A stretch of DNA of 64,000 nt from SKHV01 sp963678565 (lineage in GTDB: Bacteria; Bacteroidota; Bacteroidia; Bacteroidales; Prolixibacteraceae), in the NCBI GenBank assembly GCA_963678565.1, contig OY782875.1, forward strand, positions 3,224,001 to 3,288,000. Reading direction: 5' to 3'. Within the stretch, counting starts at the first letter, position 1. The number at the start of each line of letters is the position of its first letter. The notes below the pieces were generated by a model, which saw nothing but the letters and a program-made list of their open reading frames with translations, had not been told where the DNA came from and did not search any database. The position numbers were made by a program, and so were the translations under genes. This document shows positions 38,631 through 47,800 of the stretch, piece by piece.

Positions 38631-40745
38631 CTAACTCAAACTCAAATAAACTAATTGTCCTTCGCGACAAGTTGTTCCAGCTTTCGGCGATTGCTTTTTC
38701 ACTTTTCCTGCGCCTTTTAATTTTGCCTTTAATCCAGCTTTCTCGATCAGATACATTGCATCAACAGCTCCCATTCCAACCACGTTTGGCATCTCAAATT
38801 CTTTGAGTTTCTCAGAAGTAAATTCTATTTGAGTGCTATTTTTATTTGCAACAATATAATCAGCATGCGCTTCAATTGTTTGAGCTTTTAGCCCCAATTG
38901 ATCAATCACATGTTTTGTATCCGCCGCATTTCCACTTTTAACAATTGGCAATAAATCTTCTTGCTCAACATCCTCATGAAACTCCAACTCTAAATCTGAA
39001 GCATAAACACAATCCGCAATTTCACGAAAAACAGGCCCAGCAACAGAACCACCATAAAATGATCCCTTAGGTTCAGAAATAACGACAATACACGAATACT
39101 TTGGATTTTCCACTGGAAAGTACCCCACAAACGATGCTCTATACTTATTATGATTAAAGCCATGTACCGGATCTGATATTTTAGCAGTACCCGTTTTCCC
39201 GGCGAAATTATACTTGTCAGATTGCAGCGCTTTAGCTGTTCCATGCTCCACAACTGCCTCACACATTGCTTGCAATTTGCCCAAAGTTGCCTCGGAACAA
39301 ATTGAAGATCGCAACACAGAAGGTTTAAATTCAGCTTTTATTTGTCCGTTTCTTTTAATTTCTTCCACGAACATGGGTTTCATCATTTTTCCATCGTTGG
39401 CAACCGCATTGTAATAAGTTAACATGTGGAGCGGGGTAACTTCCAGCTCGTATCCATGCGACATAAATGCCAAAGTTGTTCCATACCAATCTTTATCGCT
39501 TGGATATTTTATTTTTGGAGTTGCTTCACCTGCAAAACCCAAATTCAGAGGCTGTGTTAAACCTAAATTATAAATACGATCGACAAAATCTTTTTCACGA
39601 CCATTGTAAACTTCCATAATTACTTTTGCCGTACCAACATTCGATGACTTTTCGAATATTCGATTGACAGTTACCTTTCCATGAACCTTGTAACCATAAT
39701 CACTATCGTAAATTTTTTGATCATAAACTTTCAAACTTCCGTCGCCTAAATCATAAACATCAGATGTATCTACTTTTCCTTCTTCTAAGGCAAACATTAA
39801 ACTTACCAGTTTAAAAGTAGATCCAGGTGCTTTTGATCCCTGATTTCCTATTGCATAATTGTAAGTTTCGGAATAACCGCCAGATGCGAGCTTGCCTAAG
39901 TTGGCAATTGCGCGAATCTTTCCGGTTTGCACTTCCATCAAAACTGCGGTTCCATATTCGGCCTTACTTTTTTCTACTTGTTTAAAAAGTGCATCTTCTA
40001 CCACATCTTGCCAATAACTATCCAGGGTGGTAACCACATCATTGCCATCATCAGGTTCAACCGAAGTCATACTAACCCATTGCCCTGATAAGTTTTGTTT
40101 GACATTTATGCCTTCTCCGCCACTTAAAAAACCTTCGTAACTTCCTTCAATTCCTGAAATCCCGACAGTACCATGATCTCCACCGTAAGCACCTTTATTT
40201 AAACGGCCCAACATTCGGGAAGCCATATCACCATGAGGCAGAAACCGCTTATTATCCTGTACTGCTATAAATCCACCGGCAAATTTTCCACGATTAAATA
40301 TTGGGAAGGTTTTAATACGCTGTAATTGTAGGTAATTGATTTTATTACGATAAACTAAATAGTATCGATTATTGTTTTTGTACGCTTTCAACAAATCGGC
40401 TTTGAAACGAGCCTTTGATTTATCGGGAAACATCTGCGATAACGAATCAGACAAAGCATCAACTTCTTCCCAAAATACTTCGCGCACGCCAGGTGCAACC
40501 AAATCGAACCGAATTTGATAATATGGAACAGAAGTAGCCAACACTTTTCCATCGGCTGAATATATATTTCCACGATTCCCTTTCACCACTTCTGTTTGGT
40601 TTTGCAAATCGGCAATCTTCTTGCTCCATCGCTCACCAGCAGAAACCTGAATCAGGACAATCTTAGAGATGATTGCAATTGAAAAAAGCAATATCCCTAT
40701 GAAAACTACCGCGTACCGCGCTACTATGACTTTTCTAAACTCCAC
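38631..40745 (-). CDS. ftsI: Division transpeptidase FtsI (class B PBP3) with PASTA domain
   Basis: A 704-residue class B penicillin-binding protein that crosslinks septal peptidoglycan. It has an N-terminal transmembrane helix (VVFIGILLFSIAIISKIVLI), a dimerisation domain, and a transpeptidase domain with all three active motifs: STFK (PGSTFKLVSL, catalytic Ser), SSN (SSNVGTAK) and KTGT (AGKTGTAKI). A C-terminal PASTA domain follows (MPNVVGMGAVDAMYLIEKAG). The start codon is GTG, overlapping the ftsL TAG by one base, so translation is probably coupled to ftsL. Full length. Confidence 0.94.
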   Translation of the reverse strand: MEFRKVIVARYAVVFIGILLFSIAIISKIVLIQVSAGERWSKKIADLQNQTEVVKGNRGNIYSADGKVLATSVPYYQIRFDLVAPGVREVFWEEVDALSDSLSQMFPDKSKARFKADLLKAYKNNNRYYLVYRNKINYLQLQRIKTFPIFNRGKFAGGFIAVQDNKRFLPHGDMASRMLGRLNKGAYGGDHGTVGISGIEGSYEGFLSGGEGINVKQNLSGQWVSMTSVEPDDGNDVVTTLDSYWQDVVEDALFKQVEKSKAEYGTAVLMEVQTGKIRAIANLGKLASGGYSETYNYAIGNQGSKAPGSTFKLVSLMFALEEGKVDTSDVYDLGDGSLKVYDQKIYDSDYGYKVHGKVTVNRIFEKSSNVGTAKVIMEVYNGREKDFVDRIYNLGLTQPLNLGFAGEATPKIKYPSDKDWYGTTLAFMSHGYELEVTPLHMLTYYNAVANDGKMMKPMFVEEIKRNGQIKAEFKPSVLRSSICSEATLGKLQAMCEAVVEHGTAKALQSDKYNFAGKTGTAKISDPVHGFNHNKYRASFVGYFPVENPKYSCIVVISEPKGSFYGGSVAGPVFREIADCVYASDLELEFHEDVEQEDLLPIVKSGNAADTKHVIDQLGLKAQTIEAHADYIVANKNSTQIEFTSEKLKEFEMPNVVGMGAVDAMYLIEKAGLKAKLKGAGKVKKQSPKAGTTCREGQLVYLSLS

Positions 40746-41074
40746 TATTTCTTCAATTCAATTTTAATTGGTGGTTCTTCAGGTTTTTCTAAGCCCAAGC
40801 CTAGTTCTTCGCATTCTTTTTGAATTCGAGAGAAACGACTCAGACTGACCAATTCAGCCTCAATCGTAACCGACTGAAGCTTTAATATTTTTATTGAATC
40901 CTGAACCATTACAGTTTCACGAATCACTTTTTCTGCTTTAAAACGATTGGTAATCATCACCAATCCAACAAAAGTTAAAAGCAATACAGCAGGCAAGCCT
41001 TTTAGAATGCTTTCGTTTAAAAGCACACTTCCTAGCAACACTTGCTTTACTCCAACTTTCTGTTTCTTTGCCAT
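40745..41074 (-). CDS. ftsL: FtsL-like divisome protein
   Basis: A 109-residue bitopic protein with a basic cytoplasmic N-terminus (MAKKQKVGVKQ), one transmembrane helix (about residues 27-43, LPAVLLLTFVGLVMITN) and a periplasmic coiled-coil-like segment rich in heptad hydrophobics (VMVQDSIKILKLQSVTIEAEL). Sequence identity alone would not identify it; the call rests on topology, size and position between rsmH and ftsI. It would form the FtsQ-L-B-type complex that activates FtsW/FtsI. Confidence 0.82.
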   Translation of the reverse strand: MAKKQKVGVKQVLLGSVLLNESILKGLPAVLLLTFVGLVMITNRFKAEKVIRETVMVQDSIKILKLQSVTIEAELVSLSRFSRIQKECEELGLGLEKPEEPPIKIELKK

Positions 41075-41079
41075 AACAA

Positions 41080-41982
41080 TTACAATTTTTCAGCAATTCT
41101 TAATCTAGCACTTCGAGCCCTCGAATTCGACTCAATTTCGTTTACATCGGGCACAATATATTTTTTACCAACAATACGATAAGCACTTTTTACATTCCCA
41201 TAAAAATCTTGTTCTTGCTTTCCTTCCAAATTACCCTTCATTATCAAGTTCTTCACCAAACGATCTTCTAGCGAATGGTAGCTGATCACCACCAAACGTC
41301 CTCTGGGTTTCAACACTGAGGTAGCAGCATCTAAGAAAGCTTTTAATACTTCCACTTCTTGATTTACCTCGATACGTATTGATTGGAAAACTTTTGCTAA
41401 ATACTTGTTCAACACTTTGCCCGATACCAAAGGAGCCACCACCTCGCACAATTCGGTTGTTGTTTTTATTGAGTTGTTTTGACGTGCAACAACGATTGCA
41501 GAAGCAGTTCTGCGAGCATTTTTCAATTCGCCATATTGCGAAAACATTCGAACCAAGCGTTCTTCTTCAAAAGAGTTTACCACATCGAAAGCCGAATAAT
41601 CAGCCGACTGGTTCATTCTCATATCCAAATCTCCTTCGAATCGAAACGAAAATCCACGAGAAGCGACATCGAACTCATGCGAAGAAACACCTAAATCGGC
41701 CAAAACGCCATCTACAGATTCTTCACCATAATAGTTTAGAAAATTCTTTAGATGCTGAAAATTATGTTGTACAAAAACAAAACGATCATCTTGAGGTATG
41801 TTCTGCTTTGCATCAACATCCTGATCGAAACCATATAATTTACCTGATTTTAAGCGTGAAAGAATTTCTCGGGAATGACCACCTCCGCCGAAAGTTGCGT
41901 CAACGTAAATGCCATTTTCATTCAACACAAGCCCATCAACCGAAGGCTTTAACAATACTGGATTATGATATTCTTGAGCCAT
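41080..41982 (-). CDS. rsmH: 16S rRNA m4C1402 methyltransferase
   Basis: A 300-residue S-adenosylmethionine-dependent methyltransferase (MraW/RsmH) that modifies C1402 of 16S rRNA. It shows HNPVLLKPSVDGL at the N-terminus, the SAM motif YVDATFGGGGHSREIL, GVLADLGVSSHEFD, RGFSFRFEGDLDMRM and the C-terminal VISYHSLEDRLVKNLI, all strongly conserved. It begins one base after the mraZ stop codon and precedes ftsL by 5 bases. Confidence 0.96.
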   Translation of the reverse strand: MAQEYHNPVLLKPSVDGLVLNENGIYVDATFGGGGHSREILSRLKSGKLYGFDQDVDAKQNIPQDDRFVFVQHNFQHLKNFLNYYGEESVDGVLADLGVSSHEFDVASRGFSFRFEGDLDMRMNQSADYSAFDVVNSFEEERLVRMFSQYGELKNARRTASAIVVARQNNSIKTTTELCEVVAPLVSGKVLNKYLAKVFQSIRIEVNQEVEVLKAFLDAATSVLKPRGRLVVISYHSLEDRLVKNLIMKGNLEGKQEQDFYGNVKSAYRIVGKKYIVPDVNEIESNSRARSARLRIAEKL

Positions 41983-41983
41983 A

Positions 41984-42436
41984 TCACAGTCCTCCCCCCA
42001 TTAGTTGCTGATACAAATTGCCAAACTCATCTTCTGAAATCACAGAATCTTTATAAGCTTCGGCACTCCATAATCTAATTCGACTACCTTGCCCAGTAAA
42101 AACAACTTCTTTTTCCATCTCCATCTTCTCCAAAAAAGCATTTGGAAGATTAAGTCGCATGTTAGATGCAACACCAACCTTCACAAAATTTTGATAAAAC
42201 ACATCCAACAATCGGCTATGCATTTTATCATTCATATTCAAGCGCGAACGTACAAATTCTAAATGCTCACTCCAACTCGACGAAGGGTAAACATTTAAAC
42301 ATTGCTCATGCGGATCTTTTTCAACATACAACACATAATCAAATGTTTCTCCCAACTCTTTCTTAAAAGCAGCCGGAAGAACAACACGTCCTTTGTCGTC
42401 GATTGTTGCATTATATTTACTTGAAAATACAAACAT
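41984..42436 (-). CDS. mraZ: Transcriptional regulator MraZ
   Basis: A 150-residue protein with two AbrB/SpoVT-like DNA-binding repeats. The first shows DDKGRVVLPAAFKKEL (about 11-26) and the second SNMRLNLPNAFLEKME (about 95-110). MraZ is known as a DNA-binding autoregulator of dcw clusters that recognises short repeats before its own gene. Upstream of this gene at 42470-42507 are four boxes with about 10-bp spacing that resemble published MraZ sites. It is first in the 15-gene cluster. Confidence 0.93.
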   Translation of the reverse strand: MFVFSSKYNATIDDKGRVVLPAAFKKELGETFDYVLYVEKDPHEQCLNVYPSSSWSEHLEFVRSRLNMNDKMHSRLLDVFYQNFVKVGVASNMRLNLPNAFLEKMEMEKEVVFTGQGSRIRLWSAEAYKDSVISEDEFGNLYQQLMGGGL

Positions 42437-42469
42437 GAATGAAATATTTCTTCAAAAATAAATTATATT

Positions 42470-42507
42470 CCACTTTATTACAATTTTATGACACTTTATT
42501 CCACCAA
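42470..42507 (-). promoter_or_regulatory. Candidate MraZ operator (four spaced boxes)
   Basis: Read on the minus strand: TTGGTGG (42501-42507), AAAGTGT (42491-42497), AAATTGT (42480-42486) and AAAGTGG (42470-42476), starting 10-11 bases apart. The two AAAGTG[T/G] boxes match the repeat I recall for MraZ of Mollicutes; the other two are degenerate. It begins 34 bases before the mraZ ATG. I could not place a promoter box with confidence; it probably overlaps. Confidence 0.65.
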
Positions 42508-42706
42508 CAATTTAGATATAAATGCACTATTTTTTCAACAATTTGTTAAAAACCTATAAATCATACACTAAAACACTCCCAAAAGCTCAATTAGGTAATC
42601 GTTAAAAATTGAATACCCCATTGACTCAAAATCGCAAAACGAGTCGTTATTCATTTTTTTTTCCTATTTTGCGACGCTTTTATAAAAAATTGCTAAACAA
42701 GTCGAC

Positions 42707-43555
42707 ATGGAGACTTATAAACCAATTATTATTGAAGAGGTTGTGGCGAGTAAAAGCCCGAAACTCGCTTCGAAAATTCCAAAATTTATCTACAACTGGT
42801 TATCCAAAATTTTACATGTTAAAGATTTGAATAAAATCTTGCATGACTTTGGACACTTAGATGATGTAGAGTTCATTAGTGGAGCGCTAAAATACTTCAA
42901 CATTACCTATAGAGTTCATGGAGAGGAAAATATCCCGAAAAATGAACGAATCATGTTTACCTCAAACCACCCACTCGGTGGATTAGATGGGATTATTCTG
43001 TTAAAAGTTTTAAACGACAGAACAAAAAACACCAAATGCTTGGTCAATGATTTTTTAATGAATGTCACTCCTTTACGGCACTTATTTATTCCGATTAACA
43101 AGGTAGGAGGACAAGCAAGAGACTCAATTGGAAAAATTGAAGAGCTTTACAATTCAAATGATAACATGCTAATCTTCCCAGCCGGATTATGCTCTCGAAA
43201 AACCAAAGGAAAAATTAGAGATTTGAAATGGAACAAACATTTTGTGCAGAAATCAATAAAACACAAACTGAATATCACCCCGATATATTTTGGAGGAAGA
43301 AATTCTAATTTCTTTTACAACTTGGCCAATATTAGAAAGTTACTTGGTATCAAATTCAACATTGAAATGATGTTCTTATCAGATGAAATGTTTAAACATA
43401 GGAATAAAAGTTTTGACATCTATTTTGGTAAGCAAATATCATTCACTAATTTCGATAAATCAAAGAACCATAATGAATGGGCCGAGGATGTTAAGCAAAG
43501 AACTTACAACATCCCAAATTCATTAGACGTAAATTTTGAAAATAACAATTTATGA
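42707..43555 (+). CDS. glsA: Lysophospholipid-type O-acyltransferase, probable glycine-lipid GlsA
   Basis: A 282-residue PlsC-like acyltransferase. The catalytic His-Asp motif appears as TSNHPLGGLDGI (about residues 83-94) and the acceptor region as FPAGLCSRKTKGKIRDL. It is coupled by an ATGA overlap to a GNAT N-acyltransferase, the arrangement described for glycine/ornithine-type aminolipid synthesis (glsA-glsB) in Bacteroides. GlsA would add the second, ester-linked acyl chain to the N-acyl amino acid made by GlsB. The acyltransferase fold is well supported; the substrate is inferred from the pairing. It is divergent from mraZ with 270 bases between. Confidence 0.72.
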   Translation: METYKPIIIEEVVASKSPKLASKIPKFIYNWLSKILHVKDLNKILHDFGHLDDVEFISGALKYFNITYRVHGEENIPKNERIMFTSNHPLGGLDGIILLKVLNDRTKNTKCLVNDFLMNVTPLRHLFIPINKVGGQARDSIGKIEELYNSNDNMLIFPAGLCSRKTKGKIRDLKWNKHFVQKSIKHKLNITPIYFGGRNSNFFYNLANIRKLLGIKFNIEMMFLSDEMFKHRNKSFDIYFGKQISFTNFDKSKNHNEWAEDVKQRTYNIPNSLDVNFENNNL

Positions 43556-44514
43556 AGGAAGTAATTTCCAAAGTTCCATTGGAGCTAATTGAAAAGGAGT
43601 TAACTCCACAAAAGCACATGAGAAGCACCAACAAAGGTGGGAACGAAATTTATATCGTTACAGCTCATGATTCTCCGAATATAATGAGGGAAGTTGGACG
43701 ATTACGCGAAATAACTTTTCGCATCGCAGGTGGAGGAACCGGTAAAGATGTTGATATTGATGATTACGATACTTCAGACGATGTTCCATATAAACAATTA
43801 ATTGTTTGGGATCCTGATGCTAAAGAGATTCTTGGTGGATACAGATACATATTGTGCAATGAATTAGGTTACAACAAAAACAATGAGCCCAATTTAGCAA
43901 CTGCACGTATGTTTCACTTTTCTGAAAAGTTTAGAGAAGTGTACTTACCTCATACCATCGAATTGGGCAGATCGTTTGTCCAACCAGAGTACCAATCGAG
44001 TAAAGCAGGTGCTAAAGCGCTTTTTGCATTGGATAACTTATGGGACGGATTGGGCGCGCTTACTGTTGACCATCCGGAGATGAAATACTTTTTTGGAAAA
44101 GTAACCATGTATACGCATTTCAACATTGAGGCAAGAAACATGATTTTATATTTCCTCGACAAGCATTTCACCGATAGCGAAAAACTGGTATACCCTAAGG
44201 ATAATTTCAATCTGGATATTGATTTTAAAGGATTAGATAAAATATTTACCAGCACTGACTTTAAAGAAGACTACAAAATTTTGTCGAAAAACGTACGAGA
44301 ACATGGTGAAAACATACCACCTTTGGTGAATGCTTATATGAATCTTTCTCCAACAATGAAAGTATTTGGTACCGCAGTTAATGATCATTTTGGAAATGTT
44401 GAAGAAACTGGAATTATTTTAACCATCGACGATATTTACAAAGCAAAAGTAGACAGACACATCGAAACTTATATCAACTCAAAAAACAATACAGTGATGG
44501 TCAATAACCATTAG
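43552..44514 (+). CDS. glsB: GNAT-type N-acyltransferase, probable glycine-lipid GlsB
   Basis: A 320-residue protein of the OlsB/GlsB-like acyl-ACP N-acyltransferase family (often annotated 'hemolysin' or Acetyltransf_5). Conserved segments are REVGRLREITFR (about 46-57), the central KQLIVWDPDAKEILGGYRY and ELGRSFVQPEYQ (about 139-150). It would transfer a 3-hydroxy-acyl chain to the amino group of glycine (or ornithine), giving the lyso-aminolipid. Its ATG overlaps the stop of the O-acyltransferase, so the two are co-translated. It ends at a double terminator. The amino acid specificity cannot be read from sequence. Confidence 0.72.
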   Translation: MKEVISKVPLELIEKELTPQKHMRSTNKGGNEIYIVTAHDSPNIMREVGRLREITFRIAGGGTGKDVDIDDYDTSDDVPYKQLIVWDPDAKEILGGYRYILCNELGYNKNNEPNLATARMFHFSEKFREVYLPHTIELGRSFVQPEYQSSKAGAKALFALDNLWDGLGALTVDHPEMKYFFGKVTMYTHFNIEARNMILYFLDKHFTDSEKLVYPKDNFNLDIDFKGLDKIFTSTDFKEDYKILSKNVREHGENIPPLVNAYMNLSPTMKVFGTAVNDHFGNVEETGIILTIDDIYKAKVDRHIETYINSKNNTVMVNNH

Positions 44515-44531
44515 ATCGAAAATTAAACAAC

Positions 44532-44567
44532 TAAAAAAGGGGCAGCTTTTGAGCTACCCCTTTTTTA
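44532..44567 (+). terminator. Terminator of the glsAB operon
   Basis: AAAAAAGGGG-CAGCT pairs with AGCT-ACCCCTTTTTT, a GC-rich stem with a small bulge and a T-run. It starts 18 bases after the glsB stop codon. Confidence 0.88.
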
Positions 44568-44583
44568 GTTCCCATAAAAACAA

Positions 44584-44613
44584 AAACCCACTCAAACTTA
44601 AGTTTGAAATGGG
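44584..44613. terminator. Second hairpin after glsAB
   Basis: CCCACTCAAACTT and AAGTTTGAAATGGG form a 13-bp stem with one bulged base, followed by CTTTCT. It is a possible back-up terminator; the U-run is weak. Confidence 0.5.
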
Positions 44614-44753
44614 CTTTCTACAACTAACTATTTATGCAAAAATTCATTATCATTTTTCAATAAACAATATTTCTACTGCTTATTCAACAACATATTCCTT
44701 CTGTTATTGATATTGTAAATATACAATTGTCACAGCGCCACAAATTAAGATTA

Positions 44754-44787
44754 TTGTACATTTTATAGATGTTTTTTGTACATTTAT
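44754..44787 (+). promoter_or_regulatory. Direct repeat upstream of the hybrid regulator gene
   Basis: TTGTACATTTTAT (44754-44766) and TTGTACATTTAT (44776-44787) are spaced 22 bases start to start, two helical turns, and lie 50-85 bases before the ATG at 44838. This is suitable for a dimeric AraC-type regulator, possibly autoregulation, or for promoter elements. Confidence 0.5.
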
Positions 44788-44837
44788 CAAATATTTTAAT
44801 ACAGACAACATACAATTACCACCGATTAACCGACAAC

Positions 44838-47800
44838 ATGCAATCACAACTAACCAAAAAGAAATATTTACACCTACTTTTCATTTTACTTATAACCCTA
44901 TGCAAACTTTCAAATGCACAAGACCGTTTCGAGCATTTTGAAACTTCGCACGGCTTATCAAATAACTCAGTACGCTATATTTCGCAAGATAATTTAGGGT
45001 ATTTGTGGATTTCAACCATGAATGGAGTAAACCGGTTTGATGGAAAAAAATTCAAACACTACGTAAACCACCCTGATGATTCAACTTCAATTTACAGTAA
45101 CCGTATTCTACAGATTTATACCGATCAATTAGGAAACAATTGGTTCATTGGGTATGATCGTCATGTAAATTACTTCAATCGAGATAAAAACATATTTACA
45201 CATACAAATTTTAGCGTTCGACGAGTTAAAAATACCCAATCACAACAATTCATACTCGAAACCTCACCTGGTATATTGTGGTTCAATGATGCCCAAGGGG
45301 GAATACGAAAATTAATTAGTATAAGTGGTAATAAAATCTCAACAGAATTTACCAATTTCGACAACCAGTTATCCACCAACGATGTAAGTATTATTACAGA
45401 AGATTCAGATGGAAAAATATGGGTAGGAACACAGAAAGGACTTTTTATGATTCCTTCGGATACAATTCCACTCAATTCAAATAAAGTAAAACAATACTGG
45501 AAAAATAAGGAGGTAAGCATAACAGCCATAACCGAATCGGAAAGTGAAATTTGGATTGGAACCGATCAATTTGGAATTTTCATAATCGACAAAGCCAATG
45601 AAATAGTTTCGACTCACCCTGATAACAACATCTTTAAAGAGTTAAATATTTTAAATATTTCAGTCAATAATTATGGTGAATGGGTTGTTGCAACATACGA
45701 TGATGGTATTTATTTTTTTGCGGGACATGACTTAATTCACCATTTCAACAATGAAGAAATTGGCTGGAACACAACTAGTTATTTTGAAACCTATGTTGAC
45801 CGGTCCAATAATTTTTGGGTTCAGAGCCGAAAGAACGGCGTAACATTAATCAATCAAACAAACTTAATACATTTTCCACTCAGAAAAGAACTTCGTGCCT
45901 CGGTTGAAGAAGATGAGAGTTTATATTTCTTAGAAGACCACAATGATGACTTATGGATTGGAACCTATGGAAGCGGACTATTTAAATACGACTCCGCCAA
46001 AAAAGAATTCAAACATTTTGCCCACGAAGAAAATAACCCATCCAGTATCTCTTCAAATTTCATTCTATCGCTTTTTCAAGACAACTCTCACAATTTATGG
46101 ATTGGAACAAGAAATGGTGGAGTCAACAAACTTTTGCTTGAAAAATCAAATTTCAAAAACTATACTCCTTCTCCAAACTCCGAAATTAAATTGAACAGCG
46201 AAGTAAGAGCACTTGCTGAAGATGAAAAGCACAGAATTTGGATAGGTACAAAAACAGGTGAAATTCAATGTCTAGATTCAACATTTAATTTAATTGCAAC
46301 GCTTGAAAATAACTGGTTAAGAGATAATAGTTTCGATTTAGCAGGAATTTACCATCTATTTTTCGATTCTGAAGGCAACTTGTGGGTTTCGACGAAAGGA
46401 AATGGCCTATATATTTTTCCTAAAGTCTCTCAAAAGTCAAACAACTCTCTATTCAAAAATCTAAACATCAAGCATTTTCATGCAAATAGCAAACCTGCAC
46501 TTTCATCCAATTATGTTTATTCAGTGGCCGAAGATGAGTATAATCAAATTTGGGTGGCCACTTATTTAGGCGGGCTTAATCGGCTTCGATATAAAAACAA
46601 TAAATTAGAAATTGATCATTTTAAAAACTCATCAATTTCACCCAATACAATCACGGACAATCGGGCTCGCTGCACCCTAGCCGACTCAAACGGGAACTTA
46701 TGGGTTGGCACTGGCAACGGTCTCAATTTGATAAAAAAAGATCAGTTACAAGAACAAAATCCTTCAATCATTAAAATAAACAGTGAATCAAATCAAAAAA
46801 ACAATATTTCGTATAATGACATCCTCTATATCCATGAAGACAATAGCAAACAAATATGGATTGGAACGTTTGGTGGCGGATTAAACAAACTAATTGCTTT
46901 TGACCAAGAAAGTAATAGCTTAAAGTGGGAGCATATTGATATTGATCGCCAAATAAACGACAATACAATTTATAGTGTAATTAGTGATAAAGAAGGACAA
47001 ATCTGGATGGCGACAGATCAAGGGATTTGTAAACTCGACCAAAGATCGAAGAAGATCGACAACTTCTTTCTATCTGATGTAATTGGGCGAAATTCATTTT
47101 CAGAAGCAGGGTGTCTTTTTACCCATAATAATCAAATAATCTTTGGTCACACCAATGGTTTGGTGATGTTCTCACCCGACTCAATTAAGAAAGACACACA
47201 GCAATTTCCTCTTGTAATTAACTCGTTTTATTTGTACAACGAGCTGGTTAAACCCGGTTCCGATTCGCCTTTACCACAAGCCATTGAAAATACCACCGAA
47301 ATAATTCTAGATCATGATCAGAATTTTATTGGATTTGAATTTGCAGTGCTTGATTACCGTTCTCCCAATAAAATATCCTATTTCTATAAACTAAAAAACT
47401 ATGAAGATGACTGGAATGAATCGGGGAATGTAAACAGTGCGTTCTATAAAAACTTGAAACCGGGGAAATACATTTTCAAAGTACGAAACACCAATATTTC
47501 AGGCCTCCCGAACGACACCGTCAAGTCAATTCGAATTATCATTAAAAAGCCTTATTACGCAACTGTATTAGCTTTGATTATTTACATTTCTATTGCATTC
47601 GGAATTATTTTGGTCATCATGTATTTTGCATCGAAAGAACTGCAAATGAAAGCCAAAGTGGAGTTAGAAAGACAGATGACACAAAACAAATTACAGTTTT
47701 ATACCAACATCTCTCACGAACTAAAAACACCTTTAGCCTTACAACTTGGTGCGATTGAAAAAATTATCAAAAAAACGAACCCTGGAAGTTCATATTTACT

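Noticed and set aside
41379..42011. A 210-codon plus-strand frame antisense to rsmH
   Set aside because: rsmH is certain on the other strand; the antisense product is His/Lys rich with no domain.
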